Positions 21,280 to 33,537 are shown, counted from the first letter of the stretch. The stretch is DNA of 64,000 bases from Cephalotus follicularis (GCA_001972305.1 BDDD01002898.1:1-64000); one strand, 5' to 3'. Made by a program: numbers and translations. Notes: generated from the letters alone by a model not told the origin.

Positions 21280-22920
21280 ATGCCTCCGAGGAAGAACAAC
21301 AATCAGTTTGGAGCCACAGGCAGTCAACAACAGGAGGTCACGGCTCCTCTCCTAGAAGTCGTCCAAGCAGCGGCCCAAGAACAAGCTCCCGTCACAGGGG
21401 AGCAGCTCAATCAACTCCTCCAGGGAATGGAGCGTATCACTGATCTGTTGGTCACAACGATAGCCAACCAACAGTAGCAAGTCGAGCCCGTCGAGCAAGT
21501 GGTCCAAGGAGTTTCGAGTCCCAGTAGACCAGAGGTGGAGATACGGCACCCACGAGGTGCCAGGCGAAACCCATCGAGGGGAAACGAACCTCCCCTTAGG
21601 CGGTCAGGGGACAACATTCCCCTGGGAAGGAGACCTGAGATCAATGAATCTCAGAGGGCAGAGTCCTCGACTGCCCGGGATCACCCCAACGATCCCAGGA
21701 GAGTACGCCCTCAGCACCAGGCCATGGATGTGGATCCTTGGCAGGAAGCCAGGGGAGCAGATGAGGCACAAGTGCGCTCCAGTGCTCCGCGCAGAGCTGG
21801 CACGGCTCAAGGAAGCAGGGTCGATCCCCCAGCCTCAGCGGCTGGAGGATCACGTGTTTCTAGCAGGGCTAGGAACATAGAGGACGTGGAGCAAGCAGTG
21901 GATAGAAAGCTTTCAGAGTTGGAAAGAAGGTTCCGAGGAGTGGAACAACACAGGGGGCACCTATCTGAGGTGCGAAACATTAGTGTCCACCCCTTCACGT
22001 CCGAGATCATGGCAAAGCAAGTCCCCAGTGGGTTTCGATACCCAAACCTTGATAAATATGATGGGTCCACGGACCCCATCCAGCATGTACGCTCTTACAT
22101 TCAGGCTATGTGGATGTACCAAGCCTCGGACGCTATGTTGTGCCGAGGATTCCCAGCAACCTTGACTGGAGCTGCCCAGTCATGGTATTTCACCTTGGTG
22201 AAGAATTCGGTGGAGAACTTCGATCAGTTTACGGAACTGTTCGTGACCAAGTTTCTCAACAGCACCACGCAGAGGAGGAACTCCACCCACTTAATAATTG
22301 TGGTGCAGGGCAAAGATGAGTCGCTGAGGGATTACCTAACCAGATTCAACAGGGAATCTCTTGCGGTGAAGGATTCGGAGCCATCCTTTGCACTGGAAGC
22401 TTTGAACAACGGGCTAAGGAACAACTCATCCTTTACCTTCTCTCTCTTGAAGAGACCAGCGACAGACATGGCAGACCTGCTAAAGAGAGCAGAGAGATAT
22501 GTCAATACCGAGGAAGAGATGGTAGCCAGGAAACAAAAGACTCCCTGGTCTGGCCATCAGGAGGAGAAACGGGAGCATTCACGAAATGCTCCCGAGAGGA
22601 AAGAGAAGAGGAAGGAAAGGTCGGAATTGACCAAAGAAGACCTTAGACATAAACTCTCAAGACGTGAGGGTTCATCTAGGGGAGGGGCACCAATCCCATC
22701 TTACAACAATTTCTCCCCCCTCCTGGACACACGTACCAGGATACTTGCGGTTGAGCAAGACAAAGTCCCTTTCCAGTGGCCTGAGAAATTGAGGTCCCCG
22801 ACAGAGAATAGGAACGTTGAGAAATACTGTCGGTACCATCGTGACCACGGGCACGATACAGAGGAGTGCAGGCAGTTGAAAAATCAGATTGAGGACCTGA
22901 TTAGAAAGGGACATCTCGTA
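21280..22920 (+). pseudogene. Tat element E gag
   Basis: I chose the start at 21280 (MPPRKNNN) because A's gag starts MPPR. There is an in-frame amber at 21475-21477, where CAG (Gln) fits. After it the frame is open to 22920. It contains a basic, disordered N-part, a coiled stretch (EDVEQAVDRKLSELERRF), the retrotransposon gag core (YPNLDKYDGSTDP, LTGAAQSWYFTL, FDQFTELFVTKFL, QGKDESLRDYLTRF) and the zinc knuckle CRYHRDHGHDTEEC at about residue 520. A one-base deletion at about 22915-22917, relative to A, shifts the frame before protease. Gag would build the particle. Confidence 0.92.
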
Positions 22921-22921
22921 A

Positions 22922-23705
22922 GTACGTGGACAGAGATGCTCCCCAAGGAAGGAGGGAGCAGAGAAGAGAAGAGGCTCCTCGGCAACAAGAGGAGCAGCAG
23001 CAGCAGCAACCCAGAGGTGTCATCCACACCATATCTGGGGGGGTCGCATCTGGTGGCGACCACAAGAATGCAACAAAGGCCTATGGGAGACAGTCCCTTG
23101 TTGTGCCACAAGTCCATCACAGGAAAAGGCTCAAAACTGGTAGAGACGAGGAGGTGATAACCTTCTCGGAGGTGGACTATGAGGGAGTACGTCTCCCTCA
23201 CGATGATCTAGTGGTGGTAACTCTTCTGGTGGAACTGTTCACCATGAAGAGAATTCTTATTGACAGTGGCAGCTCGGCCGATATCCTATACAAACACGCA
23301 TTTGATCAGCTGAGGATACCGGCAGACCAGCTAAAGCCCGTAAAGACCCCACTGGTTGGCTTTGCAGGAGAGACGATCTATCCTCTGGGATCTATCAACC
23401 TGTCCGTGGTTGCAGACACGACCCCACTCCAGACTCAGGTAGAGATGACATTCCTGGTGGTGGACACGCCCAGCCCTTACAATGCTATAGTGGGGCGACC
23501 AGGTCTGAACTTGTTGGAGGCTATAGTGTCTACGAGACACTTATTGATGAAGTTTCCAACAAGGTTTGGCATGGGGGAGGTCAGAGGAGACCAACAGGCA
23601 GCGAGGCAGTGCTACAAAACTGCCATCTCGGACAAGGAGAAGGACAAGGCTCTCCCCATAGCAAACGTGGAGCTCAGAGGAGATATGGAACCAGAGCGTC
23701 CATAG
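22922..23705 (+). pseudogene. Tat element E protease
   Basis: Begins in the frame reached after the one-base deletion (MDRDAPQGRREQ), runs through a Gln-rich linker and the conserved RGVIHTISGGVAS, and has the retropepsin site RILIDSGSSADIL about 120 residues in. DQLKPVKTPLVGFAGE and PSPYNAIVGRPGL follow. The protease domain itself is intact. The frame meets an amber at 23703-23705, where element A reads Gln (HPQPV), so this is a nonsense mutation. Confidence 0.92.
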
Positions 23706-25688
23706 CCTATTGAGGATGTGCTTCAAGTGCCCATGGAAGAGGGCAACAATGAGAAAGTGTTCCAAGTTGGCTCACAACTTGGAGAGGCGGAGAAGGGGGA
23801 ATTAATAACATTCCTCCGAGATAATAAAGACGTTTTCGCATGGTCAGCAGAGGAGGTCCCTGGGATCAGCTCAGATGTAATGGTTCACAAACTAAGCGTG
23901 GACCCAGCCAGGTCCCCGACCAGACAAAAGAAGAGGAACTTTGCCCCAGAGAGGCAACAGGCGATAGCAGAGGAGGTGAGCAAGCTATTGCAGGCAGGGT
24001 TCATAAGGGAAGTGCACTACTCAGACTAGCTGGCTAACCCAGTCCTAGTCAAAAAAGCAAATGGCAAGTGGAGGATGTGCATAGACTTCACAGACCTCAA
24101 CAAAGCTTGCCCAAAGGATCACTTCCCTCTCCCAAAGATAGACCAGCTGGTAGATGCAACCTCGGGTTACAGAATGTTAAGCTTCTTCGATGCCTACTCG
24201 GGATATAATCAAATTCCCATGTATAAACCTGATGAGAACAAGACAGCATTTATAACGGACCGAGGAATGTACTGCTACAGGGTTATGCCATTTGTCTTGA
24301 AGAATGCAGGGGCCACCTACCAGCGTCTGGTAAACAAAATCTTTGAGCCTCAAATTGGAAAAAATGTGGAGGTCTACATCAACGACATGCTTGTCAATAC
24401 CCCAACCAGGAACCCCCACATAAAAGACTTGGAGGAGACGTTTGAGGTGTTGAGGAGATACAACATGAAACTCAACCCGTCCAAGTGCACTTTTGGGGTC
24501 ACCTCTGGAAAGTTCCTCGGATTCATGGTCTCTAGCAGAGGGATAGAGGCCAACCCAGAGAAGATCTCGGCAATACAAAACATGAGGCCACCTCAAACCA
24601 TCAGGGATGTCCAAAGATTAAATGGGAAGATTGCAGCCCTGAGCAGGTTTGTGTCAAAGTCAGCAGAGAAGTGCCTTCCCTTATTTAAAATACTTAGAGA
24701 TCCCAAGGGATTCTCTTGGTCAGACGACTGTCAAGCAGCCTTCTACGAGTTGAAGGAATACCTGGCTTCCCCACCTCTGATCTCAAAACCCAAGGATGGG
24801 GAAGACTTGTATTTGTACCTTGCGGCTACCTCGGGCGCAGTGAGTGCAGTGCTGGTCAGGGAAGAGGAAAAAGTTCAAAAGCCAGTATACTACGTGAGCA
24901 AGGCTCTGAACGATACCGAGGGGAGGTACCCAGAGGTGGAGAAGTATGCCTATGCATTGATTATCTCAGCCAGGAAATTGAGGCCATATTTCCAAGCCCA
25001 TACAATCAAGGTTCTGACTGACAAACCACTCAAACAAGTTCTTGCCAAACCTGACACCTCGGGCAGGTTAATCAAGTGGTCAGTCGAGCTAGGCGAGTAT
25101 GATGTGAAGTTCGAAGCCAGACCAGCAATCAAATCACAGGTACTGGCTGACTTTGTTGGAGATAATATACCTACGGAGTGTATGGAGGAGGACCCATCCG
25201 AGAGCGAGAGGGGAATTTGGAAGTTATCCGTGGACGGTTCGTCCTGCCTCACTGGCAGTGGAGCAGGGTTAGTATTGACAAGTCCATATGGTTGGACGTT
25301 GGAGTATGCTCTGAGGTTTAAGTTTAAAGCTACAAACAACGAAGCTGGGTGGGAAGCTCTGATAGCTGGACTGACAATCACAAAGCACTTGGAGGTGCAA
25401 AAGATAGAAGCCTCCCGTGATTCTCAGCTAGTGGTTGGTTTGGAAAATGGGGAGTATGAGGCCAGAGAAGACCCTATGGTAAAATACTTATCCCATTTTC
25501 AGGGCATGAAGTCAGCATTCAAAATTCTGAGGATTGTGAAAGTACCCAGGGCAGAGAACGTCCGAGCAGACCAGTTATCAAAACTAGCCACGGCAGAGGA
25601 GTTGGAGAAGAATCAAATTGTGCTAGTAGACTACCTGGATCGGCCGACAATCTCTGAAGCAGATTTAATGGACATAGATGTACCACAG
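23706..25688 (+). pseudogene. Tat element E reverse transcriptase, RNase H and archaeal RNase H
   Basis: Same frame as protease. RT fingers and palm: MCIDFTDLNKACPKDHFP, DAYSGYNQIPM, ITDRGMYCYRVMPF. The catalytic box reads VYINDMLVN; the Asn codon at 24381-24383 replaces the first Asp of the YIDD pair found in A. RNase H follows (LYLYLAATSGAVSAVL, LTDKPLKQVL), then the second RNase H (LSVDGSSCLTGSGAGLVL, ASRDSQLVVGLENG, ENVRADQLSKLA). The amber at 24027-24029 replaces a Trp present in A. The polymerase cannot be active. Confidence 0.93.
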
Positions 25689-25691
25689 TAG

Positions 25692-26934
25692 CCAAACTGG
25701 ATGACTCCTTTTATTAATTGGCTGAGGAACGGGATCCTGCCCGAGGACCCCGTAGAGGCGAGGAAGTTGGTCTACAGAGCAAATAGATTCCAGTTCCGAG
25801 ATGGGATCCTCTACAAAAGATCTTTCTCATTTCCCTGGTTGAGGTGTCTGAACCCCTCAGAGGCCAATTTCGCTATAAGGGAGGTCCATGAAGGAATTTG
25901 TGGCAACCACACTGGGGGCAGGACACTGTCTCACAAGCTGTTGAGGCAAGGCTACTACTGGCCGACTATGCATCAAGATGCTATAGACCTGGTGAGAAAG
26001 TGTGACAAGTGTCAGAGGAATATGAACATAAGCAGAAGACCTTCTCAACCTCTGACGTCTATCATGGCTCCATGGCCCTTTGCACAATGGGGAATTGACT
26101 TCATTGGACAACTACCCATGGCTTCAGGTCAGAGGAAGTTTCTCATTGTAGCAGTGGACTACTTTACCAAGTGGGTGGAAGCAGAACCTCTAGCCACAAT
26201 TACTGAGAAGAACACGGAGAGCTTCGTATGAAAGTCAGTCATCTGTAGATTTGGAGTCCCGAGGACAATCGTCTCAGACAATGGTAAACAGTTTGATTTT
26301 CAAGCTTTCCATGATTTTTGCAAGGAATGGAGGATAAAGCATAGGCTTGCCTCAGTAGCCTACCCCCAAAGTAATGGTCAAGCCGAGGTGATCAACAGAG
26401 AAATTATCTCAGGTTTGAAGAAGCGCCTAGAAGATAGCAAAGGAACATGGACAGAGGAGCTACCAAGTGTACTATGGGCATATAGAACCACTCCTCGGAT
26501 AACAACTGGTGAGTCCCCATACAGCCTTTGTTTTGGAGCTGAAGCCATGATACCGGTGGAGATTGGAGTACAATCACCAAGAGTTGTACACTTTACTGAT
26601 GACAACAACGAAGAAGGACTTAGGTGCCTCCTCGACCTAGTGGAAGAGCTCAGACACAAGGCTGCGATTAGAGTTACAGCCTACCAGCAGAGGGTAAGCC
26701 TCTACTACAACAAACGGGTAAGCCCCAGACCACTAAGACAAGGAGATCTAGTCCTACGCAACTCAGCCGTTGCATGATCCTACCGGTACCAGAGGAAAGC
26801 TAGCTCCTGCCTGGGAAGGGCCATACAAAATCAAAAGGGTCCTCCGCCCAGGAACATTCAAACTTGAAACTTTGGGGGGTAGGGAGATTGCCAGAGCTTG
26901 GAATGCCGAGCATCTGAGGAAGTACTATCAATGA
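25692..26934 (+). pseudogene. Tat element E integrase
   Basis: After an amber at 25689-25691, the zinc domain (LREV-type helix, KCDKCQRN) and the core follow. The catalytic residues are intact: IDFIGQ, VSDNGKQF and GQAEVINRE. An opal at 26229-26231 replaces the Trp of FVWKS in A. The C-terminal part shifts frame at about 26770. It then reads to RKYYQ and a stop at 26934, which looks like the original end. No chromodomain is present, as expected for Tat. Confidence 0.92.
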
Positions 26935-27236
26935 TTGTAAGATGTTCTGAATGAAGTCGAATTTTTCAAAATTTGTGTTCAATATCATAGTTCCAAGTTT
27001 GCAAGGGACCGGAGGTCCAATGTTCATGTCCTCAAACCTCTGAACAGCCACCGATCAGCTCCCTCAGTCTTTACTTTACACATCTCGGACTACGCCCCCA
27101 GGGGGGCACCTAGAGATCCAAAGATTTCTAAGTCTTACGAAGACTAACCCTCAAAAGGAAAACCAACACAAGCCGAGGTCTCAAACAGACCGAGGTAATA
27201 GGCATCCGAGAAAGCATTCAAGGATGCACCCATGAA

Positions 27237-27345
27237 AGCTTCCTTCCGAGGAGCACACAGAAGCCTCCTTCCGAGGAGCATACGGAAGCCTCCTTCCGAG
27301 GAAAACCCCTATACTCGTCAACAAAGACTCCTTCCGAGGAGCGCA
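27237..27345 (+). repeat. short tandem repeat in the 3' region of element E
   Basis: About four imperfect 25-bp units of the form CCTTCCGAGGAGCAYACRGAAGC, followed by more degenerate copies to about 27390. Tandem repeats in this position are known from Tat/Ogre elements. The rest of 26935-28088 is noncoding, with nothing else I can assign. Confidence 0.8.
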
Positions 27346-28088
27346 CCCAAAGACTTCCAAGGAAGCACTAAGACTCCTAAGGGAGCAAACTCTGGTCGGC
27401 AACACCATAGGAACTTGTCCAACCAGACCTAAAGTCGTGACTTGAAAGGCGAATCCATGGGAACTCGCAACGATCAAGCTCGTCGGACTGAGCACTTTAA
27501 TACAAGTATCCCTATGTGGACTGCAAGTTCAGCCGACCTGTCCTAAAACCTAATAGGTCAGACGACACTCTCCTCGGCAAACCCATAGAACTTGTCCGAG
27601 AAGACCAAGAACTCAATCTATGAGTACAATAAAAATTTTTGAAGACTGAGTTACAATAACTTAAGCACTTTCGAAGTAAAGGGTCCTAGGAGGACTGCCA
27701 AGCTTAAGTGACCTCGTCTACGAACAGTTAGTGATTTGGGATAAGTTAAAATTCCTAAGGGATATCAGTACATGTATACACATGAAGCTCAAACACACAA
27801 GGAACCAACCAAAGATAAAGTCAGAGAATACAAAAGGTTTGTTAATATCTTTGATAAGTTACTTAAGCACTTTTGGAGTCAAGTGTCTACTTGTACGAGA
27901 AGTCAGGGGTCACAATAAAGACAAAATTCCTAAGGGAATTATTAATGAGTACATACACACAGAGGTCAACCACACCATACAGAAATCAAAAGCGAGACCA
28001 GAGAATGCAAAAAGAATTCCTTTATTGATAAATTAAAAAGATTACAAAAAAAAGAGACTAAAAACTATTACACAGTGGAAGCAAGAAA

Positions 28089-30535
28089 CTAGGGCTGAGG
28101 GGGATCTTCGTGCTCGGGCTGAGGATCTTCATATTGGGGTGGAGGAGTGAAGAAGGCCTCAACGGAAGGCAGAGGAGGAGCTTTAAATCCAGCAAAGGGG
28201 TCCACTGGAGCTGAGGAAGAAGGAATAGCAGGGGGGTCCAGTGCAGGGTCCGAGGTCGAAGCAGGAGCCGCAGTAAGAACAACCAAGTCTGGTGAGCCTG
28301 GAATCGATAGCTCGTCCACCATGGCAGACGAGACTCCCTCCTCCAACTCGAGACAGAGCTTTTCTTCCTCTGCATCAACTCCCTCTGGATAGAAGTCAAA
28401 AGTCTTGGCAGAGGGACCATACACCACTCAATCCAATGGGACGTCGGGACACAGAGAAGAGACCCAGTTCCTGCAGGCATAGAAGCCCCAGCGGAAGTAC
28501 TCGGTTGCTTCCTCGAACACAGCCTCCTCGAACTCATCCGAGCTTTTGAACTCCTCCACGGAGGATCTCAACAACTGCTTGAACTCCACTGAGTCTTTGA
28601 AGTCTGCCACAGCCTTGTGTTTCTCCCTCCTCAACAGCTCCTGATCTTTCCTCTACTGGAGAATAAGCTTCGCCTCCAGCTCCTGGCACTTCTTCTTGGT
28701 GTGTTCCAGCTCAGCCACCATCTCCTTCCTGTCAGCCCTCTCCTCCTCCAGGTCCTCAACTGCTTGCTTCTTCTCCTCAACCAAGGACTCCTGAACTTTG
28801 AGAACCTCATTCAGTTGAGCTTGGGCCGAGCGTGCAGTTTCCTCCAACGTAGCCATGCTCGCCCTTAGCTCCCTGTCCCTGGACACCACGGCAGAGAAGT
28901 TGTCCACCAGCAGTTGAGTGTTGTTCAGAGCCTGTCATAGGAGCATAAATGTCAGTAATTATGAAGAACCAAGACACAAGAAAAATCAAAGAAGTGGGAA
29001 AAGGATCGTTTACCCTCAAGTTACTCCGCAGACAATGGGTTACCAACTCCTCGTTGGACCATTTCTCCCTTGCCTCCATCTCCAAGGGGAAGAAGACCAG
29101 ACGACTGACCGCCTGGAGGGCCCCAGGAGCATTCAAGTGCAGCTTGGTGCAGTCCATGTCATCAAACTCGTTCAGCAAGTCCTCTGCTTCCTGAGTTGGA
29201 GGAATGATGATTGGATCCTGCGAGCTCGCTCCGAGGGCAGCGACGTCCTCGACCTCCTTCCCATTTTTGGTTCCATCAATAGCCTTCCCCTTCCTGCTCC
29301 TCTTCGTCGGAGGAATGTGCTCGTCAGCAGGGGAGGTTTTGCCTACAGTCCTTTTGCTTGCCTCCCTCCTCTTCTCGGCAGCAACAGTAGGCATCCTGAC
29401 ATGTGGAGGAGTCTTGGTTTGTGGCCTAGACCCCTCAGCTACGGTGGTCTTCCCCTTTGGCCTTGGTCCACTTGCAGCAGGGGTCTTCCTCTTATCAGTG
29501 GCCTTTAGGATGGTAGAGAAGTCACGGCGAGGAGCCATAGCTGAAAGGAGACATGAAAAGTAATGTCAGAGATACAAAGTACAATGAAAATAACACTAAA
29601 TTAAGGAATGAAGGAGACAAAGGCTTTATACAGCTTTCCTCCGACATTGGGGGCAGAGGACTATCTTGATCTTCCTCTCCCTCTGAGATATCCATCTCGG
29701 CTCCGTCCGAACGAGATCCTTGTCCAAGGACCACACTCAGTCTAGCCTGGAGCAGACGATCCTCACTTATGGTGGAGTTTACATCCTCTGGATCAAGGGC
29801 CAAGAGTTTATCAAGGCTGACCTTCTCTGCCGAGGTCAGACGAGACCTCCTGTTCAGAGATTTCGTGTCCAGAGAATCGCACCAGGGATAGGGAGTGAAT
29901 CCTTCGAAGTCCTTTATCAAAAAGTACCTCTTCCTCCAGTTTTTTATGGATTTGGTAGGGTTGAGGAGAAGTTTTTTCACCCTAGAACGAGACTTGAAAA
30001 AGTACCCACTCGTTTTAGGGGTGGCCGAGAGGACGTGGAACTCCTTGAAAAGGTTCACTGTCGCGTCCACCTCGGACTCTATACACTTGACGAGGAAGCC
30101 AATCATAAAGCTCCAAGACTGAGGTTGAAGAAGTGAGGGATGAAGACTAAAGTTGACTAAGACAGAGATGGCAAAGGAGGGAATTGGAACCCTCAGACCA
30201 TGAGAGAGAGCCCCTTCGAAGATGACAAAGAGACCTTCTCTGCTCATGGTAACCATCCGAGGATCCGAGGGAAGGCAGTAGGTCAGCCCACGAGGAAAGT
30301 TATACCTCTCAGAGAGCTTTTTCACCGCAGCACGACTGAGGGTGCTCACCCCAAAATGACTTACAGAAGAAGGAGGATTAGCCCCGGCAGTGGGAGCAGC
30401 AGGGTCACCCACCGCCGCCCTAAGGCTACCTACAACACTAAGTGGTCTCTCGGCGGTGGGAACCACCATGGCCAAGGGCTCGACCGCTAGGGGAGAAGAA
30501 GAAGAAGACCCACTGGACTGTTCTTGACTAGCCAT
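28089..30535 (-). pseudogene. antisense three-exon extra gene of element E (Transposase_28-like)
   Basis: It lies opposite to gag-pol between integrase and the 3' LTR. Exon 1 is 30535-29632 (MASQEQSSGSS...). An intron of 91 nt (29631-29541, GTATAA...TTTCAG) is followed by exon 2, 29540-29014. A second intron of 82 nt (29013-28932, GTAAAC...GACAG) is followed by exon 3, 28931-28089. Both junctions keep the frame, giving about 757 codons with two internal stops (28653-28655 and 28428-28430). The N-half (FEGALSHGLRVPIPSF, VLVNFSLHPSLLQP) resembles the Pfam family called putative gypsy-type transposon (Transposase_28). Exon 2 is basic and disordered; exon 3 starts with a long coiled coil (RASMATLEETARSAQAQLN). 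Antisense extra ORFs are known in Retand and Grande. Function is unknown. Confidence 0.8.
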
Positions 30536-30740
30536 TAATCCAAGATGAAGAATAAGAAACAGCAAAAGAAAACCAGGAACGGCTTGGAAAAGCAAGAAGA
30601 TGACAAAAACTTACCAAAGATCTTAGTGAAGTGAGATGAAGATAGGGTTCTGAAGGCACAGCGAGCTTGGAAATCTCTTAACGGCGATGTGGGTACTGGA
30701 ATTTTGAGAAGCAAAAAGTTTGTTTTGGGAAGAATACAAC

Positions 30741-30748
30741 CTTTTATA
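30741..30748 (-). promoter_or_regulatory. TATA box for the antisense gene
   Basis: TATAAAAG on the minus strand about 206 bp upstream of the start codon at 30535, inside element E and outside its LTR. The position is consistent with an internal antisense promoter. Confidence 0.55.
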
Positions 30749-31090
30749 GACCCCCACCTCGGATCCTGGCCCTCCACCTCACACAAGATCTAACGGTTAA
30801 GAAGCGAACCGTCAAATCATACGCGAGAAACGAAGCGACAGAGGCAGGAAATGCTCGGCTAACGCCACGTGTAAAACGTATTCAATACGCTACTTAATTG
30901 AAATGATTTAGGCTTGTGACACGAGGCCCGTTAGCTGGGACAAACGCAGACAAGGAGGCAGACTTCGATCCTCTACCAAGGCGTGTTCAGCTTTGTGCAG
31001 AAGCTAGCAGGAAGTTCTGCAGAGGAATCTAACCTGAGCCACGGCTCTCAACTCTGATCCTCCTCCTCTGACCAAGGTCAGAGAAGAAGG

Positions 31091-31104
31091 ACCAGGGGGG
31101 CATA
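31091..31104 (+). other. polypurine tract of element E
   Basis: ACCAGGGGGGCATA immediately before the 3' LTR. The G-run is the typical core. Confidence 0.8.
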
Positions 31105-32124
31105 TGATATGGGAAAAATCTGTTTATATTAAGAAGGACACATGTCCACCTCGGATAAAACCACGTGTCCAGAGGTCTCTTTTTTGAAGCCCACACGAAT
31201 ACGGATCAGAGGAGGCTTAGTAAGGTGACTCACAGTAGCAATCTAGCAAACCCTCGCCAAACACCTGGGCCGAGGAGAGGTAGCTTAACCAAGGGCACAC
31301 CACAGGACGACTGAGCCGAGGACCACCTCTGCCTAGGAGCTTACTTAGAGTACACACCAGAGGACCTCCTTCAGGGCACCACTGCCGAGGACGTCCTCTA
31401 CCCGGAGTGTCTATCGGACACATTGCAGAGGACGTGCCCCCACTGCACAGATGCCGAGGACCTTCTCCTCAACAGTATCCAGAAAGACCTCATCCTCGGA
31501 CGTATGGTAGAGGACCCGACGTCCTAAACGTGCGCCATTGAGGAAGCACCAGAAGATGAAGACCCAGGAGTGAAAGGGGAAACATGAGGCCCATCACCTC
31601 GGCCATGGTTCACTTCCTCAGCAGCCCCGTGGCAGAGGACCCCCATTTCATTTATGGGATAAGGGCATGAAATCTGCCTGATTTCCTGTGATTTACCTTC
31701 ATCCAAATAAGGAAGTAGTGATATAACAAACTACCAGTAAGGGAAGTGGCGAGATATTTGGCGGAGATCAAGGGAAATGACCGAGATCCTCGGCATTTCC
31801 TTAGGGGACAGTTATGCCCTCCTCATTTCATGCTCAAACCGTTACAGCCCGGCACTATAAATACTAGTTCAACAATCTGAACAAAGGTCAGCCATTTTTA
31901 CTCTCAAAAGAACCTTGTTTTCAGTGTGCAAAGGCCTAACTTGAGCGTCGAAGTGTCCCCAGGAGAACAACCTCTTGGACCTTCAACGTGTTTGTTCCTC
32001 TGTGCAGGGAAAGCATTAACAGCCATCTACTACCTTCTCCTCGAAGCATAGAACCAGCGTTTCCTTAAACAAATCAAGCCCTTACGCGTGGGGTACTGTT
32101 TGGGGAAGGATTTTTGCATCAACA
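31105..32124 (+). repeat. 3' LTR of Tat element E
   Basis: 1020 bp, a near-identical copy of 20215-21234, with a TATAAATA box at 31856-31863. Confidence 0.95.
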
Positions 32125-32129
32125 AAACT

Positions 32130-33517
32130 CAATCCCTATAAAATAGGCCTACATGATTTATCCCTTGAAATCAAAGAAGGAAATAAACCATGCTACAGAG
32201 CTATCTTACTCTTTGAGCTACCAAACCAAAACCCTCAACAAGAATGCCTGAATTAGTTAAGTGACAAGGGCATTTACGGTTGCCTCAAGCACTTAGCCTT
32301 GAACCACCCTTTATAACTCTGTTCAAGTTCCAAGGTAAAAAACTAAGGCACATGAATGATAATTCATGGTCAGTTCACTCACTTCTTCATAAATAAGCTT
32401 GATAAGGAGCATGGGACGTCTACCACATGCGCCTAAGACATTGTAAAAGCAAGTGTAGGCCTACTGTAGATATGACAAGCCGTTTTGTGCCCTTATGGTG
32501 TAATCCAAAATGCATAAATGGATCGTGCTGACCTCATGTAGCCATTTCGTATCTAGGATTGATGCCCCCTTATAGATGGAATCTACCTTCTAAGAGAATT
32601 TGGAATAACGCCTCCCTCAATGCTGAAATCTACATTTAAGAGAATCTAGGAATAACACATTCCTCAAGGCGGGAATGTACATTCCAAGAGATAAGTGTGA
32701 AGTAAATACCCACAATGGTCATCAGAGCGCCCTTGTTCAGACCTTTCATGGACCATTTTTAGAGGTGTGTGATGAAGTAGTCTTCAGAAGGCCTAGAATA
32801 TATGTTGACCAATCTTTCGAACTAATATAGCGCTTTCACGATATTCAGTACATTGTTCTAGTGATTTTTCATATATAACATTAGCTCCCCATGCTTGGAT
32901 CATAGTGATTGAGTAGTTCGAGCGCATCATCAAGCCATATCCAGAATGTCAAACAAATGCCTTTTTTCTTACAACTGTACCAAAATTTGAGACATTTTCT
33001 TGGTCAAAGGTCACATGACTTGATTCAATAGATCTATGCCACCTATCTTGGACACCACGTCGTATCGGGTAATGCAAACGACACCACATTTATCGTCCTT
33101 GGAAATCATAGCATCACCCCTTTAGTATAAAGGAAAGAGGACTCTTGTGGCTATATTTACCCATGGAGTGTTTGTTGTACACCACTTAAGTCCTTTTTGT
33201 TTCAAGACAAAGAGTCACTTTTACCTGTTGAAGATTACTTATAGACACCTTGTCAATGAGCTCAACATCGTTTGTGAGATGCTTTCGTCTGTACAACGAG
33301 AGCTGGAGCATAAAGAAGAGAACTATTTTTTGCCAAAAAGATGCTCAACTTTTCAAAGCAGATCCTTGAGGTATATTATGGAAAACTGAAGGATGGAGAA
33401 CAGGCCCTTTATTCTTCTGAGGACTCACTACATCGCCTTGATATAGTAGGTCTAAAGAAAGAGATCAAGGAAGCTTGCCCTGATGTTGATGTGGATGGTT
33501 CTTCAAGGGTTTGCAAC
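32130..33517. other. unassigned DNA between element E and the CACTA element
   Basis: Starts with a likely TATA region (CTATAAAATAGG at 32137) that belonged with sequence left of E before E inserted. 33300-33517 reads on the plus strand as a charged, protein-like stretch (LKDGEQALYSSEDSLHRLD, KKEIKEACPDVDVDGSS). That frame continues on the other side of the CACTA element at 41549. I do not recognise the protein; it may be the tail of a retroelement extra ORF. Confidence 0.4.
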
Positions 33518-33537
33518 CACTACAAGAAATAAGGCTA

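Larger units (their letters stand above)
20215..32124 (+). mobile_element. complete Tat-lineage Ty3/gypsy retrotransposon E
   Basis: 11,910 bp with two 1020-bp LTRs, a perfect target duplication AAACT (20210-20214 and 32125-32129), a primer site, a polypurine tract and the order gag, protease, RT, RNase H, archaeal RNase H and integrase. A 3' noncoding region with an antisense extra gene follows. LTRs differ by about 2-3% over the first 230 bp by eye, the lowest in the window. It is nevertheless defective: five in-frame stops, two frameshifts in gag-pol and a mutated RT active site. Confidence 0.96.

Noticed and set aside
22905..22930. Programmed frameshift between gag and protease in element E
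   Set aside because: Element A reads straight through in one frame (GHPRKYVDRDAP), so the shift in E is best explained by a one-base deletion.
22884..23201. 105-codon minus-strand frame
   Set aside because: Antisense shadow of the gag-protease junction of element E.
24177..24614. 145-codon minus-strand frame
   Set aside because: Antisense shadow of the strongly conserved reverse transcriptase of element E.
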